A stretch of DNA of 64,000 nucleotides. It comes from Orobanche coerulescens. Taxonomy: Eukaryota; Streptophyta; Magnoliopsida; Lamiales; Orobanchaceae. Position numbers and translations under genes: made by a program. The stretch spans positions 13,253,001 through 13,317,000 of the forward strand of contig CM065804.1 in NCBI GenBank assembly GCA_033398695.1. The letters are read 5' to 3'. The notes below the pieces were generated by a model. That model made no database searches. It was not told the origin of the DNA and worked only from the letters and a program-made list of their open reading frames with translations. Shown in pieces: positions 45,270 through 57,834 of the stretch (position 1 is its first letter; every line of letters starts with the position of its first letter).

Positions 45270-46380
45270 GTAATTTTGACCATATCTTGGTTCTGAAAAA
45301 TAATGACCCTCCTATTATTGAAAATTTTATCATGAAAAGCACTCATGGTAAACTGTGAAAAATCATTTTCCCTTTTCTTGTATTAAGATAGCTGATCCAA
45401 CTCGTCCCGAATTTGATATTTTGGACTCAAAAGAGCTTGAGTACCATAGATGGGTCTCCTACGTCGAGACCACATTTATCACTAAAGAATACAGTGGTAC
45501 GCTCCTCAACACCACAGACTAAGTACCCTCTGTTAAGATAAAAGCGAGTGTACTTATATTGCTTAGGTGACACATCCAACCCAGCTTGAGATGGAAATAT
45601 CTACAGTTGAAAATCCCTCAAAGAACTATGGGATGCCCTTAAGGGCCGATTTGGGAACATGTGTACTTTGCTCCCAGAACTGATCGTGCAGTGGAATGAA
45701 ATCCGCTTGCTTGATTATAAACGGATCAACGACTTCAACAAAGATATTCTCCGCCTCACGGCACGCCTAAATTTCTGTGGGAAGGACATCACAGAAGATG
45801 ATATGATCCATAAAGCTTTTTTCACCTTCCCTACTTCCGCTCATATACTAACGAACCAGTATATGCTGGAGTATGATAATAAACGCATCACTACCTTCAG
45901 TAAGCTAATCAACCTACTGCAAGTAGCTGAGAGGCATAACGAAGTGTTAGTGAGCAGTAATGTCAGGCCGATTGGGACAAAGAAAATTCCCAAGGCCAAT
46001 TATGGCAAAGTGAAGGATGGAAACTACCCCAATGAATAGGGGACTGGACATGATAGGCTTCGTGGTCAAGAACGTGGGGGTTCTTCCAATGTAATGCGAA
46101 GACTTGGTACTCCCGGCTCTACTAGCTAAGGGAACCAAATAGCACATACCCATCATATCGCCTCTAAGGCTCGAGTTGGCAATGAACTTTGCTATTATTG
46201 TGGAGATGCTGCACATGGTACAAGAACTGCCATGCAAACAAGCAAGTCGCATCTCACTACAAGAAATGTAGAGAGTCCAAAGAAAGGAGAACTCACAATA
46301 TCGAGGAATATGATCTAGACAAGTCCCCCGATGTCAATTTTCACAGTCACCAATCGTCGAATTGAGTCATACGAGCCACA
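45270..46380 (+). pseudogene. Element L gag
   Basis: A 126-codon frame (45659-46039) carries the UBN2-type Copia gag: LLDYKRINDFNKDILRLTAR, then FCGKDITEDDMIHKAFFTFP and RITTFSKLINLLQVAERHNE. A zinc-knuckle remnant CYYCGDAAHG lies near 46190-46235. The N-terminal part (45270-45658) is in other frames with stops. Gag would form the element's capsid; it cannot be made in full. Confidence 0.78.
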
Positions 46381-46899
46381 GTCTATAGACTGAATCTTAG
46401 TATTATGTTTACTTTCTCGTTTATATTTGGTATAGTTGCCTCAAGACGACTGTGTTGGTGTTTTCTTTTCAATAATGGCGTGATGCAATGTTGTTTCACG
46501 AACAAGATATTATTATTGCTTACGTTATATTCTTAGCTTTATTTCGAAGTACTGAATATTGCTTGAATGCTTATGGTTCGAAATTTCAATCTTTTCTAAG
46601 GAATGAATCGAGTAGAACTTGAATGTTCTTAGAATAAGGCTTCTATTCATCGAACAAGTCGCCTGCCAAACCTCGGTAACTACGATGATTGGGTCCTCCC
46701 AACTCATCAAAGGGCGAGGTAATGCTCAATTTTTGATGCCTAAATGGCACTCAATTACAAGTTACCGATACTCTGTATGCACCTAGAGCCCTTCGAACCT
46801 TACTTAGCTTCAACAATATACGTAGCAATGGTTTCCAGATTGAAACCCACTGTGAGAATGGAATAGAGTTTCTTTTATTCTAATGAATGTGGACGTATA

Positions 46900-47960
46900 C
46901 GCATTTTAGAATAACTAATGAGTCGATCTAGTGGATGTACCTCACTATTATTAGGTTTTTAAAATCCTATGTTGTCACCAACAATGTACTTTGGGACATA
47001 GACTCATATAGGCTTTGGCACGATAGACTAGGTCATCCTGGTCGAAGTATGATGATATGTATACTAAAGAACCTGTACGAACATCATTACTTTTCGAGCG
47101 AAAATATGGCAACAACTCAACATAAAGCACAATGTTGACGTTAATCGTGTTATGTCATCCAAAGAACCATATGCATATCAAATGCCACCACTTAGTGTTG
47201 CAAAGCCTGCTCTTTAGCCAAAGTAGGAGCGAGACCTTCCTATGCTAAAGAAACAAAAGCAAACATTCCATTCTTACGCTGAATATAAGGAGATATTTGT
47301 GGATCCACCCACCTACCATTTATGTATTGATGGTTTTGATGGATTCTCCGACATGTTGGTCACATGTCGCTCTTCTGTCCACTCAAACTGCTGCAGAACT
47401 TCCAAAATTATTTATAAGGACTCACCCCCCTTATCACATCTAAAGGACTCGATGATGTTGGAGAGTTCACATCAAAAAGTACTTGATGTTTATTGCATGA
47501 TAGAGATCAATGAATAGTATCTCGTCCCATGTGCATATGCAAACGATCTCACATAAACCACCGTCGAAAGAATATGTATGGTGATTATGCCATTGGTTAT
47601 GCGCACCAATTTGCATATTTTGCCTGGAATTATGCAATATTGCATGCAACTTTACTTAAATCGTTCATTCTTAGACCTTTTGCTAACCAATTAGTTTATG
47701 CATACCAGTTGGTAACTGGATAGCCTGATTTTTATATTTTGGACCCAGACGGACTTGAGTGCCAATTGCGCATAATTGGTTACGCATTATATGTGCCTTC
47801 TGTGCCCCACATCGCATTGGTCTTTAGATAAGATTAAGTATTCACGTTGGATAATAATCTCCAGACGTTTATCCGCTATTTAGAACCTTCACAGTGATCT
47901 TTCTACCGCACGATTTGCGGATTGTTACTTTAATGAGACAACCTTCCCGTCGTTAGGGGA
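46900..47960 (+). pseudogene. Element L integrase
   Basis: The GAG-pre-integrase motif LWHDRLGHPGRSMMICILKN lies in 46935-47138. Degraded core and C-terminal integrase sequence follows to about 47960. The catalytic residues cannot be placed with confidence because the frame changes repeatedly. Confidence 0.7.
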
Positions 47961-48669
47961 GGAGAGAAAATGTAATTTCTCGGGGAACGACAGGAATTGT
48001 CGTGGTGTGTCCCCACTTTGTCTCATTATGATCCCCGAAATTCACAATGTTACAGTGAAGCATAAAGAACACTCGATCTTCAGGATGTAGCAGATTCGAT
48101 GCCTGATGCATTTACTGATATCGTAGAAGTCCCCTCCAAGGGGCACATCACCAATGAACTGGGTGATGCAACCGCACTTGGTGGAAGTGTGGTTGAGGTC
48201 GTGGCTTCCTGCGAAGGAAGGGGTGGAAGCCACATGGTTCGACTAAATACTCACCCAAGTAAGAGGTAGAGTATGGCACTTCACATGTTAACCATCAATG
48301 AACTCGTTTCATGAGATCATGCTTGATTTTATTATGTCCATGAATCATGACGAGGGGGACGCCCCGAAGATATGATTCAGAAAATCAAGAATCTCGATGA
48401 AATTATGAGGGTGTGGCCTGATCAACCACCCACTTTGATGACATGTCATGAATCATAAAGTACGATGATGTCAAACCTCGCTCGGTTGGATGAAATCAAC
48501 ATAGAGCTGATTGGCCTATAAGAAAAACATTCCAGGTAGAACTAGATTCTCCGACAAAGAGACAAGTATTTGGTGTAGGTAGTGCTAACCTAACCAAGTG
48601 TAAAGCCTGAAGGACATAATCGAACCTTTGTCGTAAATCATAGTGAGAATAATAGAGTCCTAATGTACA

Positions 48670-49760
48670 AGGTTCACGAAGTAATGCTTCTCACAATGCC
48701 CTGGAATTGATTACGAGGAAATGTACTCCCACGTATACGTATCCGCTATTTTATTAGCATAGTAATTTCCGAGGGACTGGAAATGCAGCCAATAGATGTG
48801 GTTACTACGTATCTCTATGGGGATCTAGATACGGAGATATATACGGAAGTGCCCTATGGCATTTCATTACCCAAATTAAGTGACTCTAGACCACAGAGTG
48901 CGTATGCAATTTGATTGAAACGCTCAACTTTACGGTTTTGAAGCAATCCTTAAGGATGTGGTATAACCGTCTAAGTGACTACTTGATTGGGAAGGGATAT
49001 AAGAACGATGAAATGTGTCCCCGCGTCTTCACAAATAAGATCCGGATTCACATCGCAATGTATGTCGATGACATGAACATAATCGGTCTTGATGAAATAA
49101 GAGAAACCACGAATACTTGAAAATTGAGTTTGAGATGAAAGATCTTGGGAAAACTCGGTTCTGTCGAGGCATTGACATAGACATCGAGTTTGTGGAATTC
49201 TTTCCACCGGTCCAGAAGATTCTCAAGTACTTTAATATGGACAAGGTAAACCCGACTAGCATCCCATGATAGGTCGAACATTTGGATACAAATGAAACAT
49301 CCATTTCGTTTAAAGAAAAGTGACGAAGAGCTTTGGGAGCTGAAATTCCCTACATGAGTGTAATAGCGCATTATTGTACTTAGCTCAATGTACACGACCT
49401 GATATCACTCCTCAGTTAACTCGCTGACTAGATTTAGTTCAGCATCGACGCAACATCAATGGAATGGTATCAAGAATATCTTCTGATACTTAAATAAAAC
49501 CATTGACTTGGGACTATTCTTTCCCTACAAGCAGGCAAAGGAAGCTGCTTACGAAAAGGCAAATGCTAAAGTAAATGCTGGTGCCGAAGCAACTACCACA
49601 AAGTATGTGTTGGTATGAATTGCTTATGTCTTGGAAATTGACTATGCAAATCCCTTTTGGCTACCTTCTCGAATCACGACAAGATTATTGCTTTGCATGA
49701 ATCAATCCGTGAGTGTACATGATTAAGAACTATCATTCTACACGTGTGAGGAACTAGCGG
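48670..49760 (+). pseudogene. Element L reverse transcriptase and RNase H
   Basis: VVTTYLYGDLDTEIYTEVP (about 48800) and LKQSLRMWYNRLSDYLIGKG, then IAMYVDDMNIIGL (48911-49120) are Copia RT motifs, with the catalytic YVDD intact. The next frames keep KDLGKTRFCRGIDIDIE-like and IPYMSVIAHY-like RT tail and RNase H traces to about 49760. Stops and frame changes throughout. YVDDMNIIG and the residues around it fit the Ale group. Confidence 0.8.
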
Positions 49761-49888
49761 TTAAGTACTGCCACTGATGAGCATACTTACATTTATGAAC
49801 ATGATGTAACTTGTAAATCCCCTTGATTGATGGAATGATCATAACGGGAAATATGTGAGATATAACGTAACATACTCACATAGGTTGC

Positions 49889-50507
49889 ACTCTTTTCCTT
49901 AGACCAAGGTTTATTTTTCCCACTGGGTTTTGTTACTTGGCAAGGTTTTTAACGAGGCAACGATATATGAATGTAAGCATTAGGGGGAGCTGTAGAGTTT
50001 TCCAACTTCCGAGATTGATGTAAAGATCACAAGGAAATGGTGATTTATAAAGAAACTTAATCACATGTGTTGTACTCTTTTCTTTGACCAAGGTTCATTT
50101 TCTCCCATTGGGTTTTGTTACTTGGCGAAGTTTTTAATGAGGCAAACGACACATGCACAAGTTTTTCAAAGTATCCTTGATTGATGTACAAATCAGGGGG
50201 AGATGTAGACTTGAGGGGGAGTCTTACATCCACAACGTACGTTATACTCTTTTCCTTCCAAGGAACATTTTTCCCACAGGGTTTTTATCACTTGGAAAGG
50301 TTTTTAACGAGGTAACAAGATGTACAATTTAGGGATCGATGGAATGGTCACCTTAATAGCGCTATGATCAAATGTAACGATCATATGAGAGGATAGATTC
50401 AAATGATGAAGTCTAAACTTGATGTGTCTAGATGATGTACTCTTTTCCCTACGATCAAGACATTTTTCCCACTGGGTTTTTGCTTGACGAGGTTTTAACG
50501 AGGCAAC
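49889..50507 (+). repeat. Four repeats before the element L PPT
   Basis: The block ACTCTTTTCC...CACTGGGTTTT...AAGGTTTTTAACGAGGCAAC occurs at 49889-49961, 50073-50147, 50245-50316 and 50439-50507, separated by unrelated spacers. A single or multiple copy of this block near the PPT is known in plant Ale-type Copia elements. It is noncoding. Confidence 0.85.
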
Positions 50508-50528
50508 ATGACATGCGGTTGTAGACTA

Positions 50529-50542
50529 GGCACAAGGGGGAG
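50529..50542 (+). other. Element L polypurine tract
   Basis: GGCACAAGGGGGAG stands directly before the 3' LTR start TGTTAAAGG. Confidence 0.8.
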
Positions 50543-50721
50543 TGTTAAAGGAATAATACCCATTGTGTGCCTAAGTCTGTTAGTTTATGGGCTTTCCTAG
50601 ATAGGATTTGGCTGAGGCCTGTTTGTATGTACTTCACCCTATTTAAGGGATCTCAATGATGGAATAATACAATACTTTGCCCTACTTTCTTGTCTCAAGT
50701 TATTTTCCCTTCGACACCATC

Positions 50722-51915
50722 CAAATTTTAGCATTTACGGGTTAGCTGTTAGTCGCAGCGGATTAAGTTAGCTATTTTGACTATCTGTTTAAATTAGTCA
50801 GATCGACTAGTGGTTTGAATTAGCAGTTTGTATAAAAGTACTAGATGTCACGCAAAATGTTAAATATTTTATTATATTAATAATATGTGATCGAATTTCA
50901 ATAATATTATTAAATTATTATAAAATATACATGAATCAGTACACACACATATACATATACTATTATTTAATTTAATTTCATTTATAAACTCTTATCATGT
51001 GATCTAAGGGCACATGATAGGAAAACCGTAAATTAATTAAGCACCGGCATTTATTTTTTCATATAGGACAATATGAGTCTTATATCTAATTTTATAAATA
51101 AGAAATTAAATTATGTTTATTGTTATCAACTTTCATTATAGCCGACCCCAAAGAATTTCGGGACTAAGGCTCTGATGTTGTTGTTTGTATTATCAACTTT
51201 TATTAAAAGTATATAATCGATATTCTTACTAATATAAATTTTTTATATGATTTGACATCAATGTAATATATTTTACTATTTTATAATCAAAACAAAATAA
51301 TTCTTAAAAATCAAATAATTGTTAAAAAGCTATGAAAATAAACTAAAAATATATTTTTCTTCAATATTCTTATATTTTTATATTAAAATATTTTAATCAT
51401 CTAAATATATTATAATTATATTTATATTATTTTATATATACTATATGGATGTCAAATTAAAGAGAACGAAGTAAGAATTAATTTGATATATTTTTTTCAA
51501 AATTAAAATTGATACATAAAAGTTATAATTGTTTAAACTATTAGCTTAAAAATAAAAAGAATAAAATGAGAGAAAGTTTTTAATTGGTAGATAGTATATA
51601 ATGGAATAACCTCATAACCCTCCCAAAGTAAACGTCTATTTTTTAAGATTTTTAAAAAGAGGATTAATATGGAGATGACACATATTTCCTTAGATTTTTT
51701 GCGACTCTCTTTTAATATTAAGTATAGATTTGGTAATAATCGCTAGCGATTAGCTATTTAAATACGTAAAATGACTAATAAGGACATTAATGTATATTAT
51801 TATTTAAAGTTAATAATTGTTAAAATAATAAATAATAAAAATAAATATTTACGTGCAAAAAAAAAAAAATATATATATATATATATGCATAATTTTTAAT
51901 GAAAAATTTAAAATT
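50722..51915. other. AT-rich intergenic DNA with a SINE-like tail
   Basis: Mostly AT-rich without coding signal. At about 51138-51195, GCCGACCCCAAAGAATTTCG and GGGACTAAGGCTCTGATGTTG with a GTT-rich end resemble the 3' end of plant Au-type SINEs. The 5' tRNA-like part is missing. Short (AT)n run near 51869-51888. Confidence 0.5.
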
Positions 51916-52279
51916 TGTTCCGGGAATTATTATTCCCGTGATATGTATTACCTAATACTGATTGTAGATACATAGATGGAAGGTTCTAGATCTTTCTAGA
52001 GGTAGTAGGATCCTATTAGATGTCTTACCTTATCTAGGAATCCTATGTATGGAAGGACTCTCATTGTAATGCCTATATAAAGGCCCCTCTATCAGTGTTA
52101 TGAATACAATTGATTGACTCTATTTACAGTCTTTTTACTTTCTCCTGAAACACGTTATCAGCACATAGTTCCCAGCTGAGCAAAAATTTTTTTCCCGATT
52201 TTCTGAAAAATCCCGACCGAAAAGAAAAAAAATATTCGTTCGATTTCTCAGGAAAAAGAAAAAAAGAAAAAGATGATTT

Positions 52280-52880
52280 TTGGACCCCGACCGAATCCCT
52301 AAATCTACATCGTCGCCGTCATCCCCTTCCCCGCGTAAACCCCCTCGAATTTTCCAAAGCTTCTCCTTCCATCCTTCAATGGCGGCTAGAGTCTCCTCGC
52401 GCTTTCCCACCACCACCGCCATTGTCGCACCAAAATCTCGCCGCTTTACACAATCCATATTCGGTTCATACGGATCCCCAATCTTCAACCACCCCCAATA
52501 CACATTCCTTCGCTTCTAATCCACCCGCGCCGCCCGTCCGACCGCTTCATCCAAGTTCCTTCGTCTTCGAATCCCAATTCGTGATTACCGATTTAATCAA
52601 AAATAATTTGGTCAAATACATGAAAGTTTGTCTGATCTTTCGCGTGGGGCATTCCGTAGTTTTGGAGGGCTTTATCGTGCCAGTTGATGAGGAAAATAGG
52701 AAAATGAGGTAATTACTTTGAGCAAGTGAGTAAATTTTGGGTTACCAAAAAGGCGAGGAGTTTGAATCGCTATTTTGTGGCCATTGAGGTTTTGGCAAAG
52801 CATGATGAGAAGTATATGGATTTGACCATGGATTTTCCGGAAAATGTCATTCGCTCATTGACTTTTGAAAGTACGTAATT
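52280..52880 (+). pseudogene. Gene-like insert in the element M leader
   Basis: Between the primer site and the gag region lies sequence that reads like fragments of an ordinary plant protein. MAARVSSRFPTTTAIVAPKS (52379 onward) resembles an organelle-targeting start, with Arg and Ser but few acids. RVGHSVVLEGFIVPVDEENR lies in 52422-52712. After a frame change comes NYFEQVSKFWVTKKARSLNR, then AIEVLAKHDEKYMDLTMDFP to about 52880. I do not recognise the protein. It could be captured host exon sequence or degraded element leader/gag. Copia gag motifs were not found in it. Confidence 0.35.
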
Positions 52881-53192
52881 AAGGAGGATTTTTCGATTTA
52901 TTTAATGGAATAAGGAGTATATTTTCATCCAAACAAATTGACGGTATTCGCTTGGAAAGAATCGTGTCTTTCTTATAAGAAGTAGATTTTTACAAGAAAA
53001 TTTGGAGATTCGACCTCATCCAATACCGAACTCCTGCACCGTCGCGCCCGAGTCCTTTTCGATGAATTATCGAGCCCAGAAGCCCTATCCTGGCGTTTCT
53101 CAACTCTCTATATTTTCCTAGTTAATGATTCATTGTTCATTGATTGTACACTTATGAATCTTACCATGTTTATGTTTTACATGAATATAGGA

Positions 53193-53386
53193 AAATATGT
53201 TGTTCATGACAACATGCGCGCTATGGAAAGAAGCCATATTTATTATCCCATTCAAGGATCCAAGTAAATATGGAACCGAGTATCCATGCAAATATGTTGT
53301 TCATGATGATGTGCATGCTATGGAGAAAAGCCAAATTTATTATCCCTTTCAAGGATCAAAATAAATATGGAACCGAGTACCCGCGT
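53193..53386 (+). repeat. 97-base tandem duplication in element M
   Basis: 53193-53289 and 53290-53386 share AAATATGTTGTTCATGA, TTTATTATCCC and ATATGGAACCGAGTA. One copy can be read as VVHDDVHAMEKSQIYYPFQG in one frame, so it may once have coded. Confidence 0.85.
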
Positions 53387-56300
53387 AAGATTTTATTAAG
53401 TTCCCGTTTTTCAATTCCTCTGGTTTGGGAATTTTTTTTGGGGAATTGGGTATTTGGGTTCTTTATCTCCCACACTACTTTGCGGTGGATGAGACTATGA
53501 GAGGTGGTATCACTCTCATATGTCGAAGTAAACTGTGTGACGGTCCTGGGGGAGTCACGGATAATTGTTGAAAGTCGATATTTGTGGTTGTTGCATACAC
53601 CACGTTTTGGATGCAATTTGACGTCGCCGTTTTGTCGATTTTAAACCAACAATTGAAAAAAAATGAACATTGTCGGTAACGGTAAAGCTATGACTTGTTC
53701 ATGATTAGTCACGGAATTGTGACGTACAAATGGGACAAACATCGATTGCGACAGATATGTCGTGGTTAAAATCAATTTGTGACAGATTTGTCACGTTGAA
53801 TGAGCGACGACCACTTGGTCTTGACCCAATCCCATACTTGGAAAACTCCATCTTTCATCCTATTAAAATAAAATATTGCATGTGGGTGTAGTCATGCACC
53901 GTCTCCTTGCAATAAGATATATGAAAGAATGTGCGAGTAATTCTCATGAACTTTAACATGTAAAGCAATGGCAGATTGCAGTAAATACATGAATTCGTTG
54001 ACCTCGATTATAGTTCGTATGACTATAGGTCCGAATACTTTTCCGAGTATTTGTAAAGGCATGTGCCTTATACATTTGACTATGTTTAGTCGATCTTATT
54101 GGATGGTCAAGACGACTTGGTTATGGTATATTCATTATGTCTCATGGTTCAAAATGCTTAATTATGATGCACCGTGTTGCATCCACATAACATGGCTATT
54201 ATGACGTATACTTGTAAATTGAGAATTAAAATACTTGGTTGATTTGATGCACTTTGGTGGATTTTGTCTACACTTTGATCATGACTAGGCGCATCCTCCT
54301 TGGTATTTGTTTATGCTTTGAAAGTTCAAACGGAATAAGTGGTTTTTAAAATTTTAGTCAGATCGACATTCCTACTTTCTCTGCAAGTCTACCAAGTTGG
54401 AGTTACCGAAAGGATCATTACTCGGGATAAGAAATCGAACACCACAGTGCGTTTAAATGCACCTATGGTCGTCATTGCCATGTTTTTGCAGCAACACTTA
54501 TGCTATTGGATATGGTCTCAACCTTGTTCTCTCACTAAACTTGGGAAATACTAAACAGCCAATTAAAACATGCACTGTGATCTGAGTTTAATTATCTGTG
54601 TGGTGCACAATATATGGATAGAAATATGCGGAAGTCTAGTTTCCAGAAAATCGACCGTTCGTCCATAGCCTTCCTAACAAGGGAGTTATCGCCGCTTTAG
54701 TGAACAAAGGTCAAGCTGCGCGAATTTTATTTCAAATGATTGTGCTAACTTTTGTCCCAACCAACTTGGTTGCCATCTTAAATTTGCAAGTGGTCTTATG
54801 ACACATATTTTTCAACCTCTTTTTGGCCAACCGCCATAGATGATGCGATTTTGGTATGCGTTGTATGCTAAACTATCATCTTTCAAATGTTGAAAACAGT
54901 TTCCTTGGGGAAGCCCAAAATACGCACTCTTATAAGAAGGTCGGCGTGTGCATGGTAGTGTTACACCATGCTTGTGTCGTAATTTTGCCCTTAGGCATAT
55001 AACCTTGCCATGTTATGCACTCAATATGATAGATCATTTTGATCGTATACGTATAAAATCTCTATGTTGTTAGAGTGTTCGCTATGCTCATGTTTGTAAA
55101 ATTTTGCAAGCGAAATTGAGTGCGTATTAAGCTATTTTTAAGGAACACGATATTTTGGATTTTGGTTTATAAATCCATTGTGACTATGATGACTAGGTCA
55201 TCACAATCAATGAGCGGTATGATGCTCAAGTTGTTGAATGCCGAATGGCGTTTTCTAGTCACATATGTTCCGTAACAATTGAACCATATTATGACTCGAT
55301 ATGCCAAAGTGTATCACTCATAGCATCTCATTGTGATTTGTGAGAATAAAATCTTATGCATCACTTGTATTGAATATGTGAAAGGAAAAATATTCATGAG
55401 TCAATATGGTCTGGCTTGCATCGGTTTGTGTAACCAGAAGATGTATTAGGACATTGACACATTTAGGCTTTAATAGTCCGGGATTTGGACAATTTAATGA
55501 TCCATATACCACGGTGTTGCCATGGACATCATTTTTTCTTTGAACGAAGAAGCTAGTTGGATCAAAGACACCAAAGTACGTTGGTGGAGTCGTGAGCAGG
55601 GCTCAGGACCGATGATGATATTTATGTCATCCGCGTCTTGCTTTCATAAGCATATGTGACGCCAAAGACCCACCGATGATCCTTCTTAGCCATGTTCATT
55701 AATTAAAGCCTATTGTTTGGCACGATTAGGAGATGACACCCTCCTATGCTAAAGAGAATAATGTAACGACTCGCATAAGCATGGTGCTGAGTCCCCCCTT
55801 TTCACCGAGTCCTTATACATACATGATCATAAGTATTAGCCTGGGTGACTTATGATGCTATGATGGTGTTCACAAATGGCCGTACTCAAGTGATAACATT
55901 TATATGTTATGTTGTTCCTTTGACAATGATTGATAAGTTGATGAAACCCGAGTTTATGGTTGTCCAACTTGCGGACCAGTCATTGTAAAGGGCGGTTCAC
56001 CAACTTTTAGACCAAGTCTTAAAGTGAAATTTTAACAAGTACTTCCTAACATCCAAGGCTACCTTCTCACAAATTTTGGTGCCATTTGGAGACTTGGAAG
56101 GAGGTGAACCACTTAAATGAAGTTTTCACATACCACCAAATGTCCCATCAACCATTCGATGTCATTTCGACTGGATTTTTAACTACAAGGTTGATGGTTT
56201 TGGAATCATAAACACCCGTTTATACATGCTCACGAAATTGTGAGGTGTTTGGGGCTGGTGAAGGGAGTGAACTCTTCAAGAAAGCACTAGAGGTTCGATA

Positions 56301-56989
56301 AAACCAATGGCCTATCATTGGTTCAATCGTTTCTTCATGTATGATCCTGGTGGTGTATGGTGGCGGTTTTGTTGAATTCTCAAGACCAGTAGCTACGATT
56401 ATGTAGCATAGGTCAACATGTCATATTCACCTATACCTATCATCATTCAAATGCTTAGTTACAAGTGTAACCATATACATTTTGTTAATTGGATTATGTT
56501 AACACTGAAAACCTTTATCGTCCACATGTTTATGTGCCAAAGTGCGTCGCCACAACGCATTATGACGGGTTATAAATTATGAATATGACATGCGCTTTCA
56601 CTCATAGTCCGCTTAAAATATACCTTGGCATTTATCTCGTAAGTCACTTTGATGAGCAGCCTTCCGTCGTTAGGGGGAGATGCGAACGATCATGTTCGAG
56701 TAGAACGACTTGGAATTGTCGTAGTTTGTCCCTACTGTGCCTCACCAAGTTCCCTAAAGTGACGAGATTAAATACATGCTTCAAACATGTCTGCAAGGAT
56801 TGTGTCCGGTCATGGACGTCATTACCTATAAATGGTGATATGGTAACACCACAAATTGTGGTAGATGGTGTTACTAGGCCGTGGATCTCATAGAGTATTG
56901 GGATGCCACTTGGTTTGATAAATTCTCTCGCTAAGAATGTATGCGAGCTTGGTACATGAAACTTGATCATATGATCAAATGAACTCATC

Positions 56990-57489
56990 NNNNNNNNNNN
57001 NNNNNNNNNNNNNNNNNNNNNNNNNNNNNNNNNNNNNNNNNNNNNNNNNNNNNNNNNNNNNNNNNNNNNNNNNNNNNNNNNNNNNNNNNNNNNNNNNNNN
57101 NNNNNNNNNNNNNNNNNNNNNNNNNNNNNNNNNNNNNNNNNNNNNNNNNNNNNNNNNNNNNNNNNNNNNNNNNNNNNNNNNNNNNNNNNNNNNNNNNNNN
57201 NNNNNNNNNNNNNNNNNNNNNNNNNNNNNNNNNNNNNNNNNNNNNNNNNNNNNNNNNNNNNNNNNNNNNNNNNNNNNNNNNNNNNNNNNNNNNNNNNNNN
57301 NNNNNNNNNNNNNNNNNNNNNNNNNNNNNNNNNNNNNNNNNNNNNNNNNNNNNNNNNNNNNNNNNNNNNNNNNNNNNNNNNNNNNNNNNNNNNNNNNNNN
57401 NNNNNNNNNNNNNNNNNNNNNNNNNNNNNNNNNNNNNNNNNNNNNNNNNNNNNNNNNNNNNNNNNNNNNNNNNNNNNNNNNNNNNNNNN
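56990..57489. other. Assembly gap, 500 N
   Basis: Exactly 500 undetermined bases, a common placeholder length, so the true size is unknown. Frames that run through it are artefacts. Confidence 0.99.
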
Positions 57490-57816
57490 CGCTCGACCAA
57501 CATTTGGAGAAATTTGTGTGCCGCGCGCACGCACCTTGTGCCGCGGCTCACAATTTCCCTTTGGGTCCCAAATGATAAAAATGATCCTAAAGAGAATAAA
57601 AACGGTTGGGGAACTGGTTATTTGGGGACTAATAACACGAAACGGATCCACTAGAATCCTCAAACGGCGGTTTCGCACTCTAACAATAACGAGAATATAG
57701 TTCAACAGCTTTGACAGAAGGACACACTCGAAAAGTACACGAGGGTCACCACAATGATCGAGAATATACACTAAAAATCTAAAATACAAGGGAAAGAAAA
57801 TAATACGGATATTACA
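57490..57816 (-). repeat. Element G 3' LTR, partial
   Basis: Ends GGATATTACA at 57816, next to the purine tract. Contains GTGCCGCGCGCACG and GTGCCGCGGCTCAC (57518-57553), matching the array at the window end. Confidence 0.75.
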
Positions 57817-57834
57817 TTCTACTCCTCTTAAAAA
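57817..57834 (-). other. Element G polypurine tract
   Basis: Minus-strand TTTTTAAGAGGAGTAGAA precedes the LTR start TGTAATATCC. Confidence 0.75.

Larger units (their letters stand above)
43841..50716 (+). mobile_element. Element L: full-length Ale-like Ty1/Copia, heavily mutated
   Basis: Short LTRs of 166 and 174 bases (43841-44006 and 50543-50716) share GGAATAATACC, GGGATCTCAATGATGG and TTGTCTCAAGTTATTTTCCC. CCATC flanks both ends (43836-43840 and 50717-50721). The 5' LTR start has decayed from TGTTAAAGG to TCATAGG. The primer region CGTTATCAGCACG (44007-44019) is characteristic of Ale/Retrofit Copia elements. Gag, zinc knuckle, integrase, RT and RNase H remnants follow in order. An early insertion with many stops. 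Confidence 0.88.
51916..56989 (+). mobile_element. Element M: Ale-like Ty1/Copia, truncated at the assembly gap
   Basis: LTR 51916-52152 (TGTTCCGGG to CTGAAACA, with TATATAAAGG at 52073-52082 as probable TATA box) is followed by the primer region CGTTATCAGCAC. The interior is a strongly decayed relative of element L. It shares ATTTTCATCCAAACAAATTG (about 52920) with L. The integrase-end segment at about 56650-56870 parallels 47945-48200 of L (CCGTCGTTAGGGG, then AGGAATTGTCG-type words). RT, RNase H and the 3' LTR are not seen before the gap at 56990. Most of 53400-56600 gives only scattered Copia words, and no gene in it is intact. Confidence 0.72.

Noticed and set aside
56644..57789. Long open frames on both strands across 56990-57489
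   Set aside because: They run through the N gap; the unknown bases simply contain no stop.
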